This document shows positions 18,547-29,693 of a DNA stretch of 64,000 nt, piece by piece. The stretch is taken from contig NZ_WIBF01000010.1 of assembly GCF_009496005.1 (NCBI RefSeq), positions 116,614 through 180,613 on the forward strand, read 5' to 3'. How positions within the stretch are numbered: the first letter of the stretch is position 1; each line of letters opens with the position of its first letter. The translations under genes and the position numbers were made by a program. Source of the stretch: Tritonibacter litoralis (lineage in GTDB: Bacteria > Pseudomonadota > Alphaproteobacteria > Rhodobacterales > Rhodobacteraceae). The notes beneath the pieces are model-generated. The model saw only the letters and a list, made by a program, of their open reading frames with translations. It had not been told where the DNA came from and searched no databases.

Positions 18547-19383
18547 TCACGCTCTCACTTGTTGAAGGCCCAATATCTCGCGCGCCTGCTGCCAGGTGGC
18601 GACAGGGCGATTATGCCGGGCGCACAAATCCACAACACGCTGCACCAATGCGGCGTTCGACGGCGCAAGCGTGCCCTTGTCGAGGCGCACATTGTCCTCA
18701 AGCCCCGTCCGAGTATGCCCCCCGGCAGAAATGGCCCATTCATTCAACGTCAATTGATGCGCGCCAATACCTGCGGCGCACCATTCGGCGTCCGGCGCAC
18801 GATCCTGCATTGTTTTCACATAGAAATCGAACACCTTACGATCGACCGGCATGGCGTTTTTGACACCCATGACGAACTGAACATAGAGCTTGCCGGGCAA
18901 GACACCCGCTTCATGCATGCGGATGGCCTGAAGGATATGGCTCAGGTCAAAGGCTTCAACCTCAGGGGTGATCCCGTATAGACCCATTTCTTCGGCAAGC
19001 CAGTCAACCAGATCGGGGCTGTTCTCATAAACCCGGGTGGGGAAATTAACCGAGCCTACCGATAGGGAAGCCATATCAGGTGACAAAGGCAGCATGCCGC
19101 CCCGTTCGCGGTCAGCCCCCGATCGCCCCCCGGTCGAAAACTGGATGATCATACCGGGGCAATGCTTTTCCAGCCCTTCTTTGAGACGGGCGAATTTCTC
19201 AGGATCACTCGACGGTGTCTGGTCGTCATTGCGCACATGGGCGTGTACGATGGAGGCCCCGGCCTCAAAGGCCTCCTGTGTGCTTTCGATCTGTTCACTG
19301 ACCGAGATCGGCACAGCAGGGTTGTTTGCCTTGGTGGGCAGCGATCCCGTGATGGCAACACAAATGATGCAGGGTTTGGACAT
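18547..19383 (-). CDS. Beta-keto acid cleavage enzyme (BKACE, DUF849)
   Basis: A 278-aa TIM-barrel Zn enzyme of the BKACE family. These enzymes condense a beta-keto acid with acetyl-CoA and release acetoacetate and the CoA ester of the shortened acid. The Zn ligands are visible as the HAH pair in SIVHAHVRND near residue 46, and as the Glu of TGLEDNVRLDKG near 228, with the acidic residue next to it. PGMIIQFSTGGRSG is also typical. It lies between pcaG (51-bp gap) and pcaB (4-bp gap). 3-Oxoadipate plus acetyl-CoA would give succinyl-CoA and acetoacetate, which would replace PcaIJ and PcaF. This substrate is inferred from position. Confidence 0.88.
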   Translation of the reverse strand: MSKPCIICVAITGSLPTKANNPAVPISVSEQIESTQEAFEAGASIVHAHVRNDDQTPSSDPEKFARLKEGLEKHCPGMIIQFSTGGRSGADRERGGMLPLSPDMASLSVGSVNFPTRVYENSPDLVDWLAEEMGLYGITPEVEAFDLSHILQAIRMHEAGVLPGKLYVQFVMGVKNAMPVDRKVFDFYVKTMQDRAPDAEWCAAGIGAHQLTLNEWAISAGGHTRTGLEDNVRLDKGTLAPSNAALVQRVVDLCARHNRPVATWQQAREILGLQQVRA

Positions 19384-19434
19384 GGCGTGCTCCTCGTGCG
19401 CGAACGGGCCGCCCCGAAGAGCAACCCAATTGGA

Positions 19435-20055
19435 TCAGATGTCGAAAAAGACGGTTTCGTCCTCGCCCTGAATTTTGATGTCGAAACGGTAGAGCACTTT
19501 GCCATCGCGCTCGCTGCGCTTTGCAATCAGGGTGGCGCGGCGTTTCTCCCATTCAATCAGGTTCAAGACGGCGTCCTTGGCATTGGCCTCGGGTTCGTCG
19601 TCAAAGTACAAGCGGGTGTTGAGGCCGACATTGATGCCGCGCGCAACAACCCAGAGGTTAATATGCGGGGCCGCCAACGTACCGCCCCGTGCGGGGCTTG
19701 CACCGGGCTTTACGGTGTCAAAACCCCACTCCCCGGTCTCAAAATCCGTGATCACGCGCCCCCAGCCACGAAACCCGTTCTCAACATCGCGACTGTCTTC
19801 AGGATGGGCAAAGACGCCTTCGCTATTGGCCTGCCAGGCTTCCAGCAGAACGTCTTTGACCGGCGATCCCGTACCGTCGACAACAACCCCCTCGACGCGA
19901 ATACGTTCGCCTTTGGCATTCGGTCCAGCGATGTCCCAACCCAGTTCCTGTTTGTAGATGTCAAAACCGGCCGCACCAGGAGCCAGACCGATGTGCACAT
20001 AGGGGCCCGCGGTCTGCGACGGGGTTTCCTTGAGGTAATTCAGTTCCTGCGGCAT
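19435..20055 (-). CDS. pcaG: Protocatechuate 3,4-dioxygenase alpha subunit
   Basis: Alpha chain of the intradiol dioxygenase that opens protocatechuate to 3-carboxy-cis,cis-muconate, 206 aa. The N-terminal motif ETPSQTAGPYVHIGLAPGAAG is diagnostic for PcaG. The intradiol core follows with DVLLEAWQANSEGVFAHPED, WGRVITDFETGEWGFDTVKPG and APHINLWVVARGINVGLNTRLYF. As usual for the alpha chain, it lacks the full iron-ligand set, which resides in PcaH. It begins two bases after pcaH ends. Confidence 0.94.
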   Translation of the reverse strand: MPQELNYLKETPSQTAGPYVHIGLAPGAAGFDIYKQELGWDIAGPNAKGERIRVEGVVVDGTGSPVKDVLLEAWQANSEGVFAHPEDSRDVENGFRGWGRVITDFETGEWGFDTVKPGASPARGGTLAAPHINLWVVARGINVGLNTRLYFDDEPEANAKDAVLNLIEWEKRRATLIAKRSERDGKVLYRFDIKIQGEDETVFFDI

Positions 20056-20057
20056 GA

Positions 20058-21220
<1,163 letters not shown>

Positions 21221-21228
<8 letters not shown>

Positions 21229-22009
21229 GGGCGATCTCCTCTAGAAACCCTTTCAACAGAGCGGCATAGGCCTTTGGACCTTCTACACAAGGCAGATGCC
21301 CTGCTGATTTGATGATGTGACATGTCGCACCGGGGATCAGGTCAATGGTCTGCTGCACCAGTTCCGGCGGGCTCGCGCCATCATCGGACCCGGCGATGCC
21401 CAGAACTGGCAAGCGCAGGGTGGTCGTCGTGATTGACAGGTCAGTGTCGGCGATGGCCTGGCAACATCCAACATATCCCTCGACCGGAGTACGTGTGAGC
21501 ATGTGGCGCCAAATGATCTGTTCTTCGCCGTTCCGGAATTCGCTCCCGAACCAGCGATCCAAAATCGGATCAGCCAAGGCCTCAATCCCCTGGATTTGGA
21601 TGGCAGCTATGCGGTCGCGCCACATCTGCGCATCCCCCATCTTTGCAGCCGTGTTCGACAACACCAAAGCGCGCACCAGATCAGGGCGACGGGCGGCCAG
21701 ACCCTGTGCGATCATACCGCCAATCGACAGGCCGACAAAAACACAGTCGCGGATCTGCAGATGATCCAGCAGCGCCTCGGCGTCCGAGATCAGTTCTTCC
21801 ATCGCATAAGGGGCGGGCGGGCAATCCGATAGCCCATGGCCCCGTTTGTCAAATCGGATCACACGCAGGCCCGCAGGCAACAAGGATACAACTTTGTCCC
21901 ACAACCGCATATCGGTTCCCAGTGAGTTGGCAAATACCACCGGACGCCCGGTGGGATCGCCGTCTTCTCTGATATGAAATGTCAGACCGTGAACATGCGC
22001 CGTTTGCAT
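21221..22009 (-). CDS. pcaD: 3-oxoadipate enol-lactonase
   Basis: PcaD hydrolyses 3-oxoadipate enol-lactone to 3-oxoadipate. The product is 262 aa with an alpha/beta hydrolase fold. The nucleophile elbow is GLSIGGMIAQG near residue 94, the oxyanion region is ANSLGTDMRLWDKVV near 28, and the catalytic His is in SAGHLPCVEGP near 236. It starts on the last base of the pobA stop and overlaps pcaC by eight bases. Confidence 0.93.
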
Positions 22010-23178
22010 CAGTAAGGCAGCCCGACATAGTTCTGTGCAAAAACCGACTGCGCTTCGCGGTTGTCCCGCAAGAAGTGAACATCGGCCTTTTGCATCTTCA
22101 GATCAAAGGCACTTTGCTCCGGGAAGCTGTGAAGGAGGTTCGTGGTCGACCAACTGAACCGCTCGGCCTTCCAGATACGTGCCAAAGCTCTTTCGGAATA
22201 CCGATCAATGCCTTCGCTGTCGCCTTCCTCGTAGACCTGTTGCAGGGCGTTGTAGAGATAGTGAATATCGCTGGCTGCGGTGTTCAGGCCCTTGGCACCG
22301 GTTGGCGGCACGATATGCGCCGCATCACCGCACAGGAACAAGCGCCCCCAGCGCATGGGTTCGGTCACAAAGGACCGCAGTGGTGCAATGGATTTCTCAA
22401 TCGATGGTCCGGTGACCAGCTGTTCAGCATACTTCCCGGGAATACGCCGTTTGAGTTCTTCCCAGAAAGCCGCATCGGTCCAATCCTCGGGGGCGTCTGA
22501 CAGGGAACATTGAATATAATACCGGCTGAGGTTTGAATTGCGCATCGAACACAAAGCAAAACCGCGCTCGGACCCCGCATAGATCAGCTCATCGTGGACC
22601 GGCGGTGTTTCCGACAGGATGCCCAGCCAGCCGAACGGGTAGAGTTTTTCATATTCCTTACGGACCGTCAGCGGAATGGTCTGACGGCTCACCCCATGAA
22701 ACCCGTCGCATCCCGCGACATAGTCACATTCGATCCGGTGCTCAATCCCATCCACCGTGTAGGAAACATATGGCGCGTCGCGATCTACATCATGGATATG
22801 GACATTTTCTGTGTTGAAGACGATCTTGCCATCCATCGCTTCGCGGGCCTCGTACAGGTCGCGCGTCACTTCGGTTTGCCCGTAAACCACGACATTGCGG
22901 CCCGTCAGCTCTTTGAAGTTGATGCCAAACTCGGTGTCTCCGAATGAAATAACGGTCCCGTCATGCACAAAACACTCTTTGTCCATCCGGTCCGACACGC
23001 CCGCCTTACGCATTAGATCGACGAACCCCGTCTCAAGAATACCGGCCCGGATGCGCCCCAGGACATAGTCCTTGGTCTTTCGTTCCAGAACGACGGTATC
23101 GATGCCCTTGCGGTGCAAAAGCTGGCTGAGCAAAAGCCCTGAAGGCCCCCCTCCGATAATGGCGACTTGGGTCCGCAT
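22009..23178 (-). CDS. pobA: 4-hydroxybenzoate 3-monooxygenase
   Basis: PobA is the FAD- and NAD(P)H-dependent hydroxylase that makes protocatechuate from 4-hydroxybenzoate. The product is 389 aa, close to the usual 394. Motifs are the N-terminal VAIIGGGPSGLLLSQLLHRKG, the middle DYVAGCDGFHGVSR, and the FAD-pyrophosphate site LCGDAAHIVPPTGAKGLN near residue 285. The start at 23178 (MRTQVAIIGGG) has AGGAGG-like sequence upstream; the reading from 23262 would add 28 unrelated residues. It is the first gene of pobA-pcaDCHG-BKACE-pcaB and is divergent from pcaQ. Confidence 0.94.
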   Translation of the reverse strand: MRTQVAIIGGGPSGLLLSQLLHRKGIDTVVLERKTKDYVLGRIRAGILETGFVDLMRKAGVSDRMDKECFVHDGTVISFGDTEFGINFKELTGRNVVVYGQTEVTRDLYEAREAMDGKIVFNTENVHIHDVDRDAPYVSYTVDGIEHRIECDYVAGCDGFHGVSRQTIPLTVRKEYEKLYPFGWLGILSETPPVHDELIYAGSERGFALCSMRNSNLSRYYIQCSLSDAPEDWTDAAFWEELKRRIPGKYAEQLVTGPSIEKSIAPLRSFVTEPMRWGRLFLCGDAAHIVPPTGAKGLNTAASDIHYLYNALQQVYEEGDSEGIDRYSERALARIWKAERFSWSTTNLLHSFPEQSAFDLKMQKADVHFLRDNREAQSVFAQNYVGLPY

Positions 23179-23251
23179 GGATGCCCTCCTAAATCCCTTA
23201 AGAGAGTATTGCTTATCCAAATAAGGGAAGTAAAATGAGTTTTGAGCGAAT
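23179..23251. promoter_or_regulatory. pobA / pcaQ divergent control region
   Basis: This 73-bp gap separates pobA from the divergent LysR gene. It contains a palindrome CTTAT-CCAA-ATAAG at 23212-23225, which fits the T-N11-A pattern of LysR operators. Known PcaQ boxes have the form ATAACC-N4-GGTTAA; this element shares the arm length and spacing but not the exact bases. The gap is short, so the pcaQ promoter and the operon promoter must overlap. Confidence 0.45.
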
Positions 23252-24187
23252 ATGGTTTCCAAAAATGATAATCAAATGATTGATCGTCGTATCAAGTTCC
23301 GGCACATCCAGAGTTTTGTTGAAATCTGCCGAGAGAAGAGCCTGAAAGTGGCCGCCGAGAAGCTTTTTCTGACACAGCCGGCGATCTCCAAGACGCTGAA
23401 AGAGCTGGAAGACATTCTGGGCACAACGCTTTTGGTTCGCAGTCGGGCGGGGGTGGCTTTGACCGAGCATGGCGAAGTGTTTTTGCACTTCGCCGCCATG
23501 TCACTGGCTGCGCTGCAGCAAGGTTTGACCGGGGTGGAGCAAATTGGAACTCAAGGCAAGACACGGTTAACCGTTGGGGCTTTGCCATCTGTTGCGGCCC
23601 GTTTGATGCCAGCTGTAGCTTCAAAGTTTAATGAGCTTGCCCCAAACACCAATCTCAGGATTCTGGATGGCCCGCATGGCTATTTGTTAGAGCGCATGCG
23701 CCTTGGTGATCTCGACTTGGTCATCGGTCGCTTGGGGCGACCGGAAACCATGCAAGGGATCTCTTTCACCCAGCTTTACGAGGAAAAGGTCGAGTTTGTA
23801 GTGCGGGCCAATCACCCGATCCTGGAAAACCCTGATCTGAAAAGGATTGGCGAATGGCAGGTGATATACCCCCCGGAAGGGTCCGCCATCCGTCCATTGG
23901 TCGATCGTTACTTGATTGCACATGGTGTCGGTGAAATCGCCAATCGACTTGAATCCGTTTCTGGTGCTTTTGGCAGAAACTACACACGCAGCACCGATGC
24001 CATCTGGATCATTTCCTCAGGTGTCGTGGCCCATGAGATTGCTGAGGGGCACCTGGTGGCCTTGCCATTTGACACCTCAATTACAAAGGGGCCAGTCGGT
24101 CTCATGCGCCGACCAGACGAGGTTCTGTCTCCTCAAGCCCATGTTTTCAGTATGGCGGTGAACCACGTTTTAGAGCAACTACAGTAG
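23252..24187 (+). CDS. pcaQ: LysR-type regulator of the pob/pca operon (PcaQ-like)
   Basis: A 311-aa LysR regulator. The HTH region reads IDRRIKFRHIQSFVEICREK then KVAAEKLFLTQPAISKTLKE, which matches PcaQ N-termini. The effector domain contains RLTVGALPSVAARLMPAVASKF and GDLDLVIGRLGRPE. PcaQ activates pca genes in response to pathway intermediates. Position directly divergent from pobA-pcaDCHGB supports the call. The ATG at 23276 (MIDRRIK) is a likely alternative start and gives the canonical N-terminus; neither start shows a good ribosome site. GbpR-type sugar regulators are relatives, but the context argues against them. Confidence 0.85.
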   Translation: MVSKNDNQMIDRRIKFRHIQSFVEICREKSLKVAAEKLFLTQPAISKTLKELEDILGTTLLVRSRAGVALTEHGEVFLHFAAMSLAALQQGLTGVEQIGTQGKTRLTVGALPSVAARLMPAVASKFNELAPNTNLRILDGPHGYLLERMRLGDLDLVIGRLGRPETMQGISFTQLYEEKVEFVVRANHPILENPDLKRIGEWQVIYPPEGSAIRPLVDRYLIAHGVGEIANRLESVSGAFGRNYTRSTDAIWIISSGVVAHEIAEGHLVALPFDTSITKGPVGLMRRPDEVLSPQAHVFSMAVNHVLEQLQ

Positions 24188-24889
24188 AATTTCCGACAGA
24201 TGTCATCCTAAGATGTGAAATCTCACGAATTTCCGAGGATTTCCGCAACAACGTGCTTTTTCTTCAGAGCCGCGCTCTGGGATCTCAGCCAATTGTTTTG
24301 CCGCGGCTGCGTGTTTGAACTCAGCTCGAAAACGAGCGGCGAACGTGGCTGATCTCTTCTGCACGAGCGAAGCGCAGAGAAGACCTTGTTGGTCGGCGCG
24401 GAGCACATTTAGATATTTGGGCGACGAAAGATTTCTGGGTCATCGACGACATTATGGAGCGAAGATGAAAAAGACATCCGGAACATCGAAAGGCGCCGCT
24501 GACACGCTGCAGGTCCGTATCGCCGTCATGATCCGCTATCCAGCCCTGAGCATGCCTATCGCAGAGACTTAACATAGGTCCGTACGTAAAAGGGGACGTC
24601 CACCCTTCAGCAGATTCTTCCAGCAGGGACTCTAAGGAGTTTTCTCGAATCACTCCTTGCAGGAAGCAGAAGCAATCACGTGCCGCGACGGAACCTTGCT
24701 CATGTCTTGGAAATCTTCCGCCATTTGAGAGCGCGGATTTGTCGCAAAAGATCATACGCGTCGAAAATCGAGTCGCAGGTGCCATGCCTTTGTCAATTCC
24801 TCAGGCAAACGGCGCTGAAAAGTAACATCTCATTCACAGGTTTGTGTGCATCAAATTAAGTAGTGGGCAACTTTTGGGAACGCTTGGAC
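24188..24889. other. 702-bp non-coding, apparently decayed stretch
   Basis: No convincing gene is seen between pcaQ and the chemoreceptor. Short open frames on both strands have no recognisable family features. One piece, starting at ATG 24465, reads MKKTSGTSKGAAD and then loses sense. That opening resembles the N-terminus of some IS3-type transposase OrfA proteins, so a much-decayed insertion sequence is possible. No terminal repeats or target duplication could be recognised. The last ~100 bp should hold the chemoreceptor promoter. Confidence 0.4.
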
Positions 24890-27142
24890 ATGCCATTTCA
24901 AATTCGCTCGATTTCGGGCAAACTCCTGGTCACCATTACCCTCGCCGTCGCGGTGTTGGGGGTCTGTTTCACAGCATTCACGGTTCAAAGGGTGTCGAAA
25001 GAAGCCCACAACCAGGCTCTGGAAAAAGCAACGAATGCGGCATTTGAGGTGGCGCAAGATTTAACGATTGAACTCACCCAAGCAACAACGACCGCGATTT
25101 CGCTCAGTGGATCTGTCGGAGGCCTCCTAAAAGAGGGCGACGTTACAACCCAAGACGTTAGCGAGTTGTTGAAGGGGGTCGCCGAACAGTTTGGCGCGGG
25201 CTTTTTCACCTGGGCTGCCGCCATTCCAGGGGGGCCTGCCGACACGCAAATTCAAGGCACTGAAGGACGTAATAGCACTGGCACGTTCACGCCTTATTGG
25301 ACACGAAACGACACAGGCGAATTGACGTTTGAAACCTTTGATTTTGACCCCAACACAAGTTTGGAATGGTACAGAGTACCGGTCGACACACGCAAGGGGT
25401 TGATCACCGAACCTTATCTTTCATCAGAGAAACGATTGCTGACATCCGTGTCAGTGCCAGTAATTGTTGGTGGAGAGGTAGTGGCGCTTGCCGGAACTGA
25501 TCTTGTCCTGGACGACTTGACTAACTTTGTGACTAGCCTTTCGGTCTTTGACGGCGGGCAGGTCATGCTGTTGGGTCAAAGCGGCAAATGGCTTGCACAT
25601 CACGACAATGAAAAGATCACGCAGGCGTATGACGGCCCTGGGGTCGATGCATATAACGCTGCCTTGGAAACCGGCGAGACACAGGTGGTGTCTGGCCTGG
25701 AAAATGGCGTAACCCGGCTGTTCCAACCGTTTACAGCCAGCGGCATGAACAAGACATGGGTAGTGGTGCTGGATGTCCCGCGTCACGTTTTTACCGACCC
25801 AGTTCGTGAAAGCGTCAAACAAGGGGTTATCTCCATCGGCCTGTTGCTGGCGTTGGTTCTTGGCACAACATTCTTCGCAACCCGTTCGTTGGTTCAAAAA
25901 CCGCTTTCAAAATTGCTGAACGCTGTCAACGCCCTGTCGGATGGCCGTGTTAAGGAAGACATTGACCTTCCACAGAGCACTGATGAGATCGGGGTTGTCG
26001 CAGTTTCGTTGGATAAACTGCGTCACGGCCTTGTGGAAAAAGAACGCCTTGAAGAAGAGCGCGTGGTGGAAGAGGAAAACCATAAAACCGTGGTTCAATC
26101 CCTAGCCAGCGGCTTGAACCAGCTGGCCAGTGGGGACCTTACCTCTAAGCTGAACCAATCCTTTCCTGAGCACTATGAGCAGCTGCGCCGGGACTTTAAC
26201 AAGACCGTCGATACCCTCAATGAAACGATGTCTCAGGTTGTTGCCAGCACACAAAGTATCCGCAACGGTGCAACTGAAATCAGCCAGTCTTCTGACGATC
26301 TGTCCCACCGGACCGAAAGCCAGGCAGCCACGCTGGAACAAACCGCCGCTGCACTGGATCAGCTGACTGCTTCTGTGAAATCCGCCGCAAACCGCGCGCG
26401 CGACGTGGAACAGACAATGACCAGTGCCCGAGACGAGGCCGAAAACAACCGTGAAGTTGTTCAAAGCGCGGTGACCGCGATGACCGAGATTGAACAGTCT
26501 TCCAACCACATCAGCCAGATCATCTCGGTCATCGATGACATTGCGTTCCAAACCAACTTGCTTGCCCTGAACGCAGGCGTCGAAGCCGCACGCGCTGGCG
26601 AGGCAGGCCGTGGCTTTGCGGTTGTTGCAAGCGAAGTGCGAGCCCTGGCGCAACGTTCCGCAGATTCAGCCACTGAGATCAAGACTTTGATCGGCGAAAG
26701 CTCGCAACAGGTGGAACGCGGTGTGGATCTGGTCGGCAAAGCGGGTGGTGCGTTGCAGAATGTCGTGCAGCAAATCTCACAAATCTCGCAGCTTGTGTCC
26801 GGCATTGCCGAAGGCGCGGCCGAACAATCAATTGGCCTGAACGAGATCAACACCGGCGTTATTCAATTGGATCAGGTCACTCAGCAAAACGCAGCCATGG
26901 TCGAGGAATCAACCGCGGCCGGCCACATGTTGAACGCAGACGCCAGCAAATTGGCAGACATTGTTGCGCACTTTAAGGTCTCTGATGCCAACAATGGCGC
27001 GTCTGCATTGACCTCTCGCGCGTCAGCCCCCGCATCAAGCTCTAACGCAGGAGATTGGGAGGTCGACGACGCTGCGGCCATGCCACAAGCTCTCGGCATG
27101 GCGCAGAGCGGCGGGGCCGAGGCGAAATGGGCGGATTTCTAA
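24890..27142 (+). CDS. Methyl-accepting chemotaxis protein with periplasmic sensor
   Basis: A membrane chemoreceptor of 750 aa. TM1 lies near residues 12-32 and TM2 near 312-335 ([19 protein letters not shown]), enclosing a ~280-residue periplasmic region of double-CACHE type with [15 protein letters not shown] and [25 protein letters not shown] domain follows ([20 protein letters not shown]), then a second HAMP-like stretch ([20 protein letters not shown]). The signalling tip is [20 protein letters not shown] with [21 protein letters not shown] at 24863 would add nine residues; the ATG at 24890 is preferred because it places TM1 near the N-terminus. No che genes are nearby. The ligand is unknown; amino acids or organic acids are usual for dCACHE. 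Confidence 0.92.
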   Translation: MPFQIRSISGKLLVTITLAVAVLGVCFTAFTVQRVSKEAHNQALEKATNAAFEVAQDLTIELTQATTTAISLSGSVGGLLKEGDVTTQDVSELLKGVAEQFGAGFFTWAAAIPGGPADTQIQGTEGRNSTGTFTPYWTRNDTGELTFETFDFDPNTSLEWYRVPVDTRKGLITEPYLSSEKRLLTSVSVPVIVGGEVVALAGTDLVLDDLTNFVTSLSVFDGGQVMLLGQSGKWLAHHDNEKITQAYDGPGVDAYNAALETGETQVVSGLENGVTRLFQPFTASGMNKTWVVVLDVPRHVFTDPVRESVKQGVISIGLLLALVLGTTFFATRSLVQKPLSKLLNAVNALSDGRVKEDIDLPQSTDEIGVVAVSLDKLRHGLVEKERLEEERVVEEENHKTVVQSLASGLNQLASGDLTSKLNQSFPEHYEQLRRDFNKTVDTLNETMSQVVASTQSIRNGATEISQSSDDLSHRTESQAATLEQTAAALDQLTASVKSAANRARDVEQTMTSARDEAENNREVVQSAVTAMTEIEQSSNHISQIISVIDDIAFQTNLLALNAGVEAARAGEAGRGFAVVASEVRALAQRSADSATEIKTLIGESSQQVERGVDLVGKAGGALQNVVQQISQISQLVSGIAEGAAEQSIGLNEINTGVIQLDQVTQQNAAMVEESTAAGHMLNADASKLADIVAHFKVSDANNGASALTSRASAPASSSNAGDWEVDDAAAMPQALGMAQSGGAEAKWADF

Positions 27143-27244
27143 GGCTAAACGCGAAATGTGCAAATACGCGGGTGGCGACAGGAAATCGGTGAGCAGGAAG
27201 TAGCTGCATGGCCTACCCGCGCCGGTGGCATCTCAGAGCTCTTT

Positions 27245-27268
27245 GTTACGCTGCGGATGCAGCGTAAC
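27245..27268. terminator. Hairpin between convergent chemoreceptor and frcR genes
   Basis: A perfect 10-bp inverted repeat (GTTACGCTGC / GCAGCGTAAC) with a GGAT loop. It lies 100 bp after the chemoreceptor stop and 18 bp before the frcR stop on the other strand. No T-run follows, so it may act as a bidirectional stop or mRNA 3'-end structure rather than a textbook terminator. Confidence 0.5.
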
Positions 27269-27286
27269 ATCAGGGGGCTAAGTTCC

Positions 27287-28498
27287 CTAAATCGAGGAAA
27301 GACCCGCATTTGTGTTTAGCAGATACTGCGAAAACATTGGACTGATCGCAGCACCTATACCACGGGCATTCTTGCCTATGCTGCCAGCCTCTATGACCGG
27401 TGTAATAAGGCCCCGCGTATCCTGATTCACCAAGTAACGACGGACCCGCTCAACCAGCTCGTTTCGAACATCGTCCGGGAAAGCACCATCGATGAGGATC
27501 GCTTCGAAATCGATGACTGAACAAATCGACAAAGACGCCTTGGCGAGTTCCTGTGCCGTGGCACCGATCCAAGGTTCGACATAGCGGTGCACGCTGCTCC
27601 AGTCATTCGGGTTTTGCCAAAGCACCTGCGGATCAATTCCGGCCTCTACAAGGCGTGCCTCAAGCATGTGCAACGAGGCGGTATCGATCAGTTGCTGGCT
27701 TTCGCCTAATGCGCCCGTTGTCCGCATAGAACCAAGCGCTCCGGCATTACCTTGGTTTCCCTCATAAACCGTGCCGTTCAGCGTCACGCCGCCCCCGACA
27801 AAAGACCCGATATAGAAATAGGCAAAGTCCCGAAAGCCTCGGGCCGGCCCAAACAGATGCTCTGCATGGCAGGCCGCGGTCGAGTCGTTGACGACATAGA
27901 CAGGAAGATCCGAAAACTCTGCAACTTGCTCTGGGTAGTCAATGTCTTTCCATTGTCTGAACCGTTCGGCGGAAGGACCCGACAAATCATGCCACCTCCA
28001 CAATTCAAAAGGCGTGCCAATACCGATGCCGCATATTCGCGACCGCTGATCGGATGGCAGAAGCTCCGAAAGTGTTTTGATACCCCTGCGCAGAAACTCA
28101 AAGACCTCTTCGGGCATCGGATACTCGTAGGTGGTGTAGAGTTGCTCCCTAACCTGTCCAGTCAAATCGAGGAGCAGCAAATCAGCGCTTCTGCGACCAA
28201 CTTTCATGCCAATGGAAAACGCGCCGTTTGGATTGAGCTCGAGCGGGATCGAAGGTTTGCCGACTTTGCCGCGCAAAGGAGCGCCACGCATAATTAATCC
28301 GTCGGCTTCCAATTTGCGCATAATTGTTGAGACCGTTGGCTTTGACAGACCAGTTCGTCGCGCCAAATCGGCGGCGGAAACGGCTTTGTGCTTTTGCAAA
28401 ATAGAGAGAGTCAGGCGCTCGTTATAGTCACGAATCCCCCGTTGGTTCACGCCGATCCCCGGCTCTTTGACCGCATTCCCATCCATGGAACGAACCAT
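27287..28498 (-). CDS. frcR: ROK-family repressor of the fructose uptake operon
   Basis: A 403-aa ROK protein with an N-terminal winged helix: SAADLARRTGLSKPTVSTIM then RKLEADGLIMRGAPL near residues 38-75. A sugar-kinase-like body follows, with GIGIGTPFELWRWHDLSGPS near 160 and YFYIGSFVGGGVTLNGTVYEG near 235-255. The start at 28498 has GGAGGAG six bases upstream. It is divergent from frcBCAK, as frcR is in rhizobia, and a near-perfect palindrome in the shared promoter is its likely operator. The expected effector is fructose or a phosphorylated form; this is inferred from the operon. Confidence 0.88.
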   Translation of the reverse strand: MVRSMDGNAVKEPGIGVNQRGIRDYNERLTLSILQKHKAVSAADLARRTGLSKPTVSTIMRKLEADGLIMRGAPLRGKVGKPSIPLELNPNGAFSIGMKVGRRSADLLLLDLTGQVREQLYTTYEYPMPEEVFEFLRRGIKTLSELLPSDQRSRICGIGIGTPFELWRWHDLSGPSAERFRQWKDIDYPEQVAEFSDLPVYVVNDSTAACHAEHLFGPARGFRDFAYFYIGSFVGGGVTLNGTVYEGNQGNAGALGSMRTTGALGESQQLIDTASLHMLEARLVEAGIDPQVLWQNPNDWSSVHRYVEPWIGATAQELAKASLSICSVIDFEAILIDGAFPDDVRNELVERVRRYLVNQDTRGLITPVIEAGSIGKNARGIGAAISPMFSQYLLNTNAGLSSI

Positions 28499-28538
28499 AG
28501 TTGTCTCCTCCGTAAATAGGAAGATAGGATAAATCCAG

Positions 28539-28563
28539 TTAGTAAGTAAAGTTTACAAACTAA
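28539..28563. promoter_or_regulatory. Candidate FrcR operator
   Basis: A 25-bp palindrome with 20 of 24 arm positions symmetric: TTAGT-NN-GTAAA-N-TTTAC-NN-ACTAA. It lies about 40 bp upstream of the frcR start and about 100 bp upstream of frcB, in the divergent promoter region. ROK repressors such as NagC, Mlc and XylR bind AT-rich palindromes of this length, so this is the natural FrcR site. Confidence 0.6.
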
Positions 28564-28666
28564 TTGACAGACCGTTTGGAATCGGTTTTTTTATGGGTGA
28601 GCTCGCCGCCAAAGCGGGCCCAGTCGATGAGGAGATCGTCTGTAAAAGAGTTTTAGGGAGGACATC

Positions 28667-29677
28667 ATGAAAACACTTCTATCAACATCCGCGGTTGCTC
28701 TGACTGTGACCGCTGGCGCTGCGTTTGCGGATACAAACGCATGCCTGATCACCAAGACAGACACCAACCCCTTCTTTGTTAAAATGAAAGAAGGGGCGAC
28801 GGCTGCCGCTGCCGAAGCTGGCATCAACTTGTCTACGTTCGCGGGCAAATATGACGGCGATGTCGAAACACAGGTTGCTGCCGTTGAAACCTGCATCGCA
28901 TCTGGTGCGAAAGGTATTTTGATTACGCCAACAGACAGTCGCGCACTTGTTCCAGTGATCTCTCAGGCACGTGACGCTGGCGCACTGGTCATCGCGCTCG
29001 ACACGCCTTTTGAGCCAACTGATGCAGCGGACGCGACCTTTGCAACCGATAACTTCAAAGCTGGCGTGCTCATCGGTGAATGGGCAAAGGCGACAATGGG
29101 CGAAGCAGCTGCAGACGCAAAGATCGCGCTCTTGGACTTGAACGCCTCAGAGGTCTCAGTTGATTATCAGCGCAATAACGGCTTTCTGCAGGGCTTTGGC
29201 ATCGATATCAAAGACCCAACAGATATTGGTGATGAAGACGATCCACGCATTGTCGGCAATGATGTGACAAACGGTTCATCCGATGGTGGCCGCACCGCGA
29301 TGGAGAACCTTCTGCAGGTCGATCCAGACATCAACCTTGTCTACACGATCAACGAGCCTGCGGCAGCAGGCGCCTATGAAGCGCTGAAGTCCTTTGGAAA
29401 AGAAGAAGGCGTTTTAATCGTCTCAGTTGATGGCGGTTGCCCTGGCGTGAAAGACATCGGTGCAGGCGTTATCGGCGCGACATCCATGCAGTTCCCGCTG
29501 TTGATGGCGTCCAAAGGCATCGAAGCGATCAAAACCTTTGTTGAGACAGGCGAAAAGCCACAAAATTCCGAAGGTCTTGATTTCTTCAACACAGGTGTCG
29601 AGCTGATCACTGATACACCTGTTGATGGCGTTCCTTCGCTTTCCTCCGAGGATGGCCTCAAAAAATGCTGGGGCTAG
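28667..29677 (+). CDS. frcB: Fructose-type ABC transporter substrate-binding protein
   Basis: Periplasmic sugar-binding protein of the ribose/fructose class (Peripla_BP_4), 336 aa. The signal peptide ends near residue 21 ([11 protein letters not shown]). Binding-protein features are [39 protein letters not shown] and [21 protein letters not shown] good ribosome site (AGGGAGGA) precedes the ATG. It is the first gene of frcBCAK and is followed by a strong hairpin before frcC, the usual arrangement for making more binding protein than membrane components. Confidence 0.92.
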   Translation: MKTLLSTSAVALTVTAGAAFADTNACLITKTDTNPFFVKMKEGATAAAAEAGINLSTFAGKYDGDVETQVAAVETCIASGAKGILITPTDSRALVPVISQARDAGALVIALDTPFEPTDAADATFATDNFKAGVLIGEWAKATMGEAAADAKIALLDLNASEVSVDYQRNNGFLQGFGIDIKDPTDIGDEDDPRIVGNDVTNGSSDGGRTAMENLLQVDPDINLVYTINEPAAAGAYEALKSFGKEEGVLIVSVDGGCPGVKDIGAGVIGATSMQFPLLMASKGIEAIKTFVETGEKPQNSEGLDFFNTGVELITDTPVDGVPSLSSEDGLKKCWG

Positions 29678-29693
29678 TCATCAGCTAGTTTCA

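Noticed and set aside
24321..24785. 154-codon minus-strand frame in the 24.2-24.9 kb gap
   Set aside because: No ribosome site, low-complexity shadow-like composition and no family motif.
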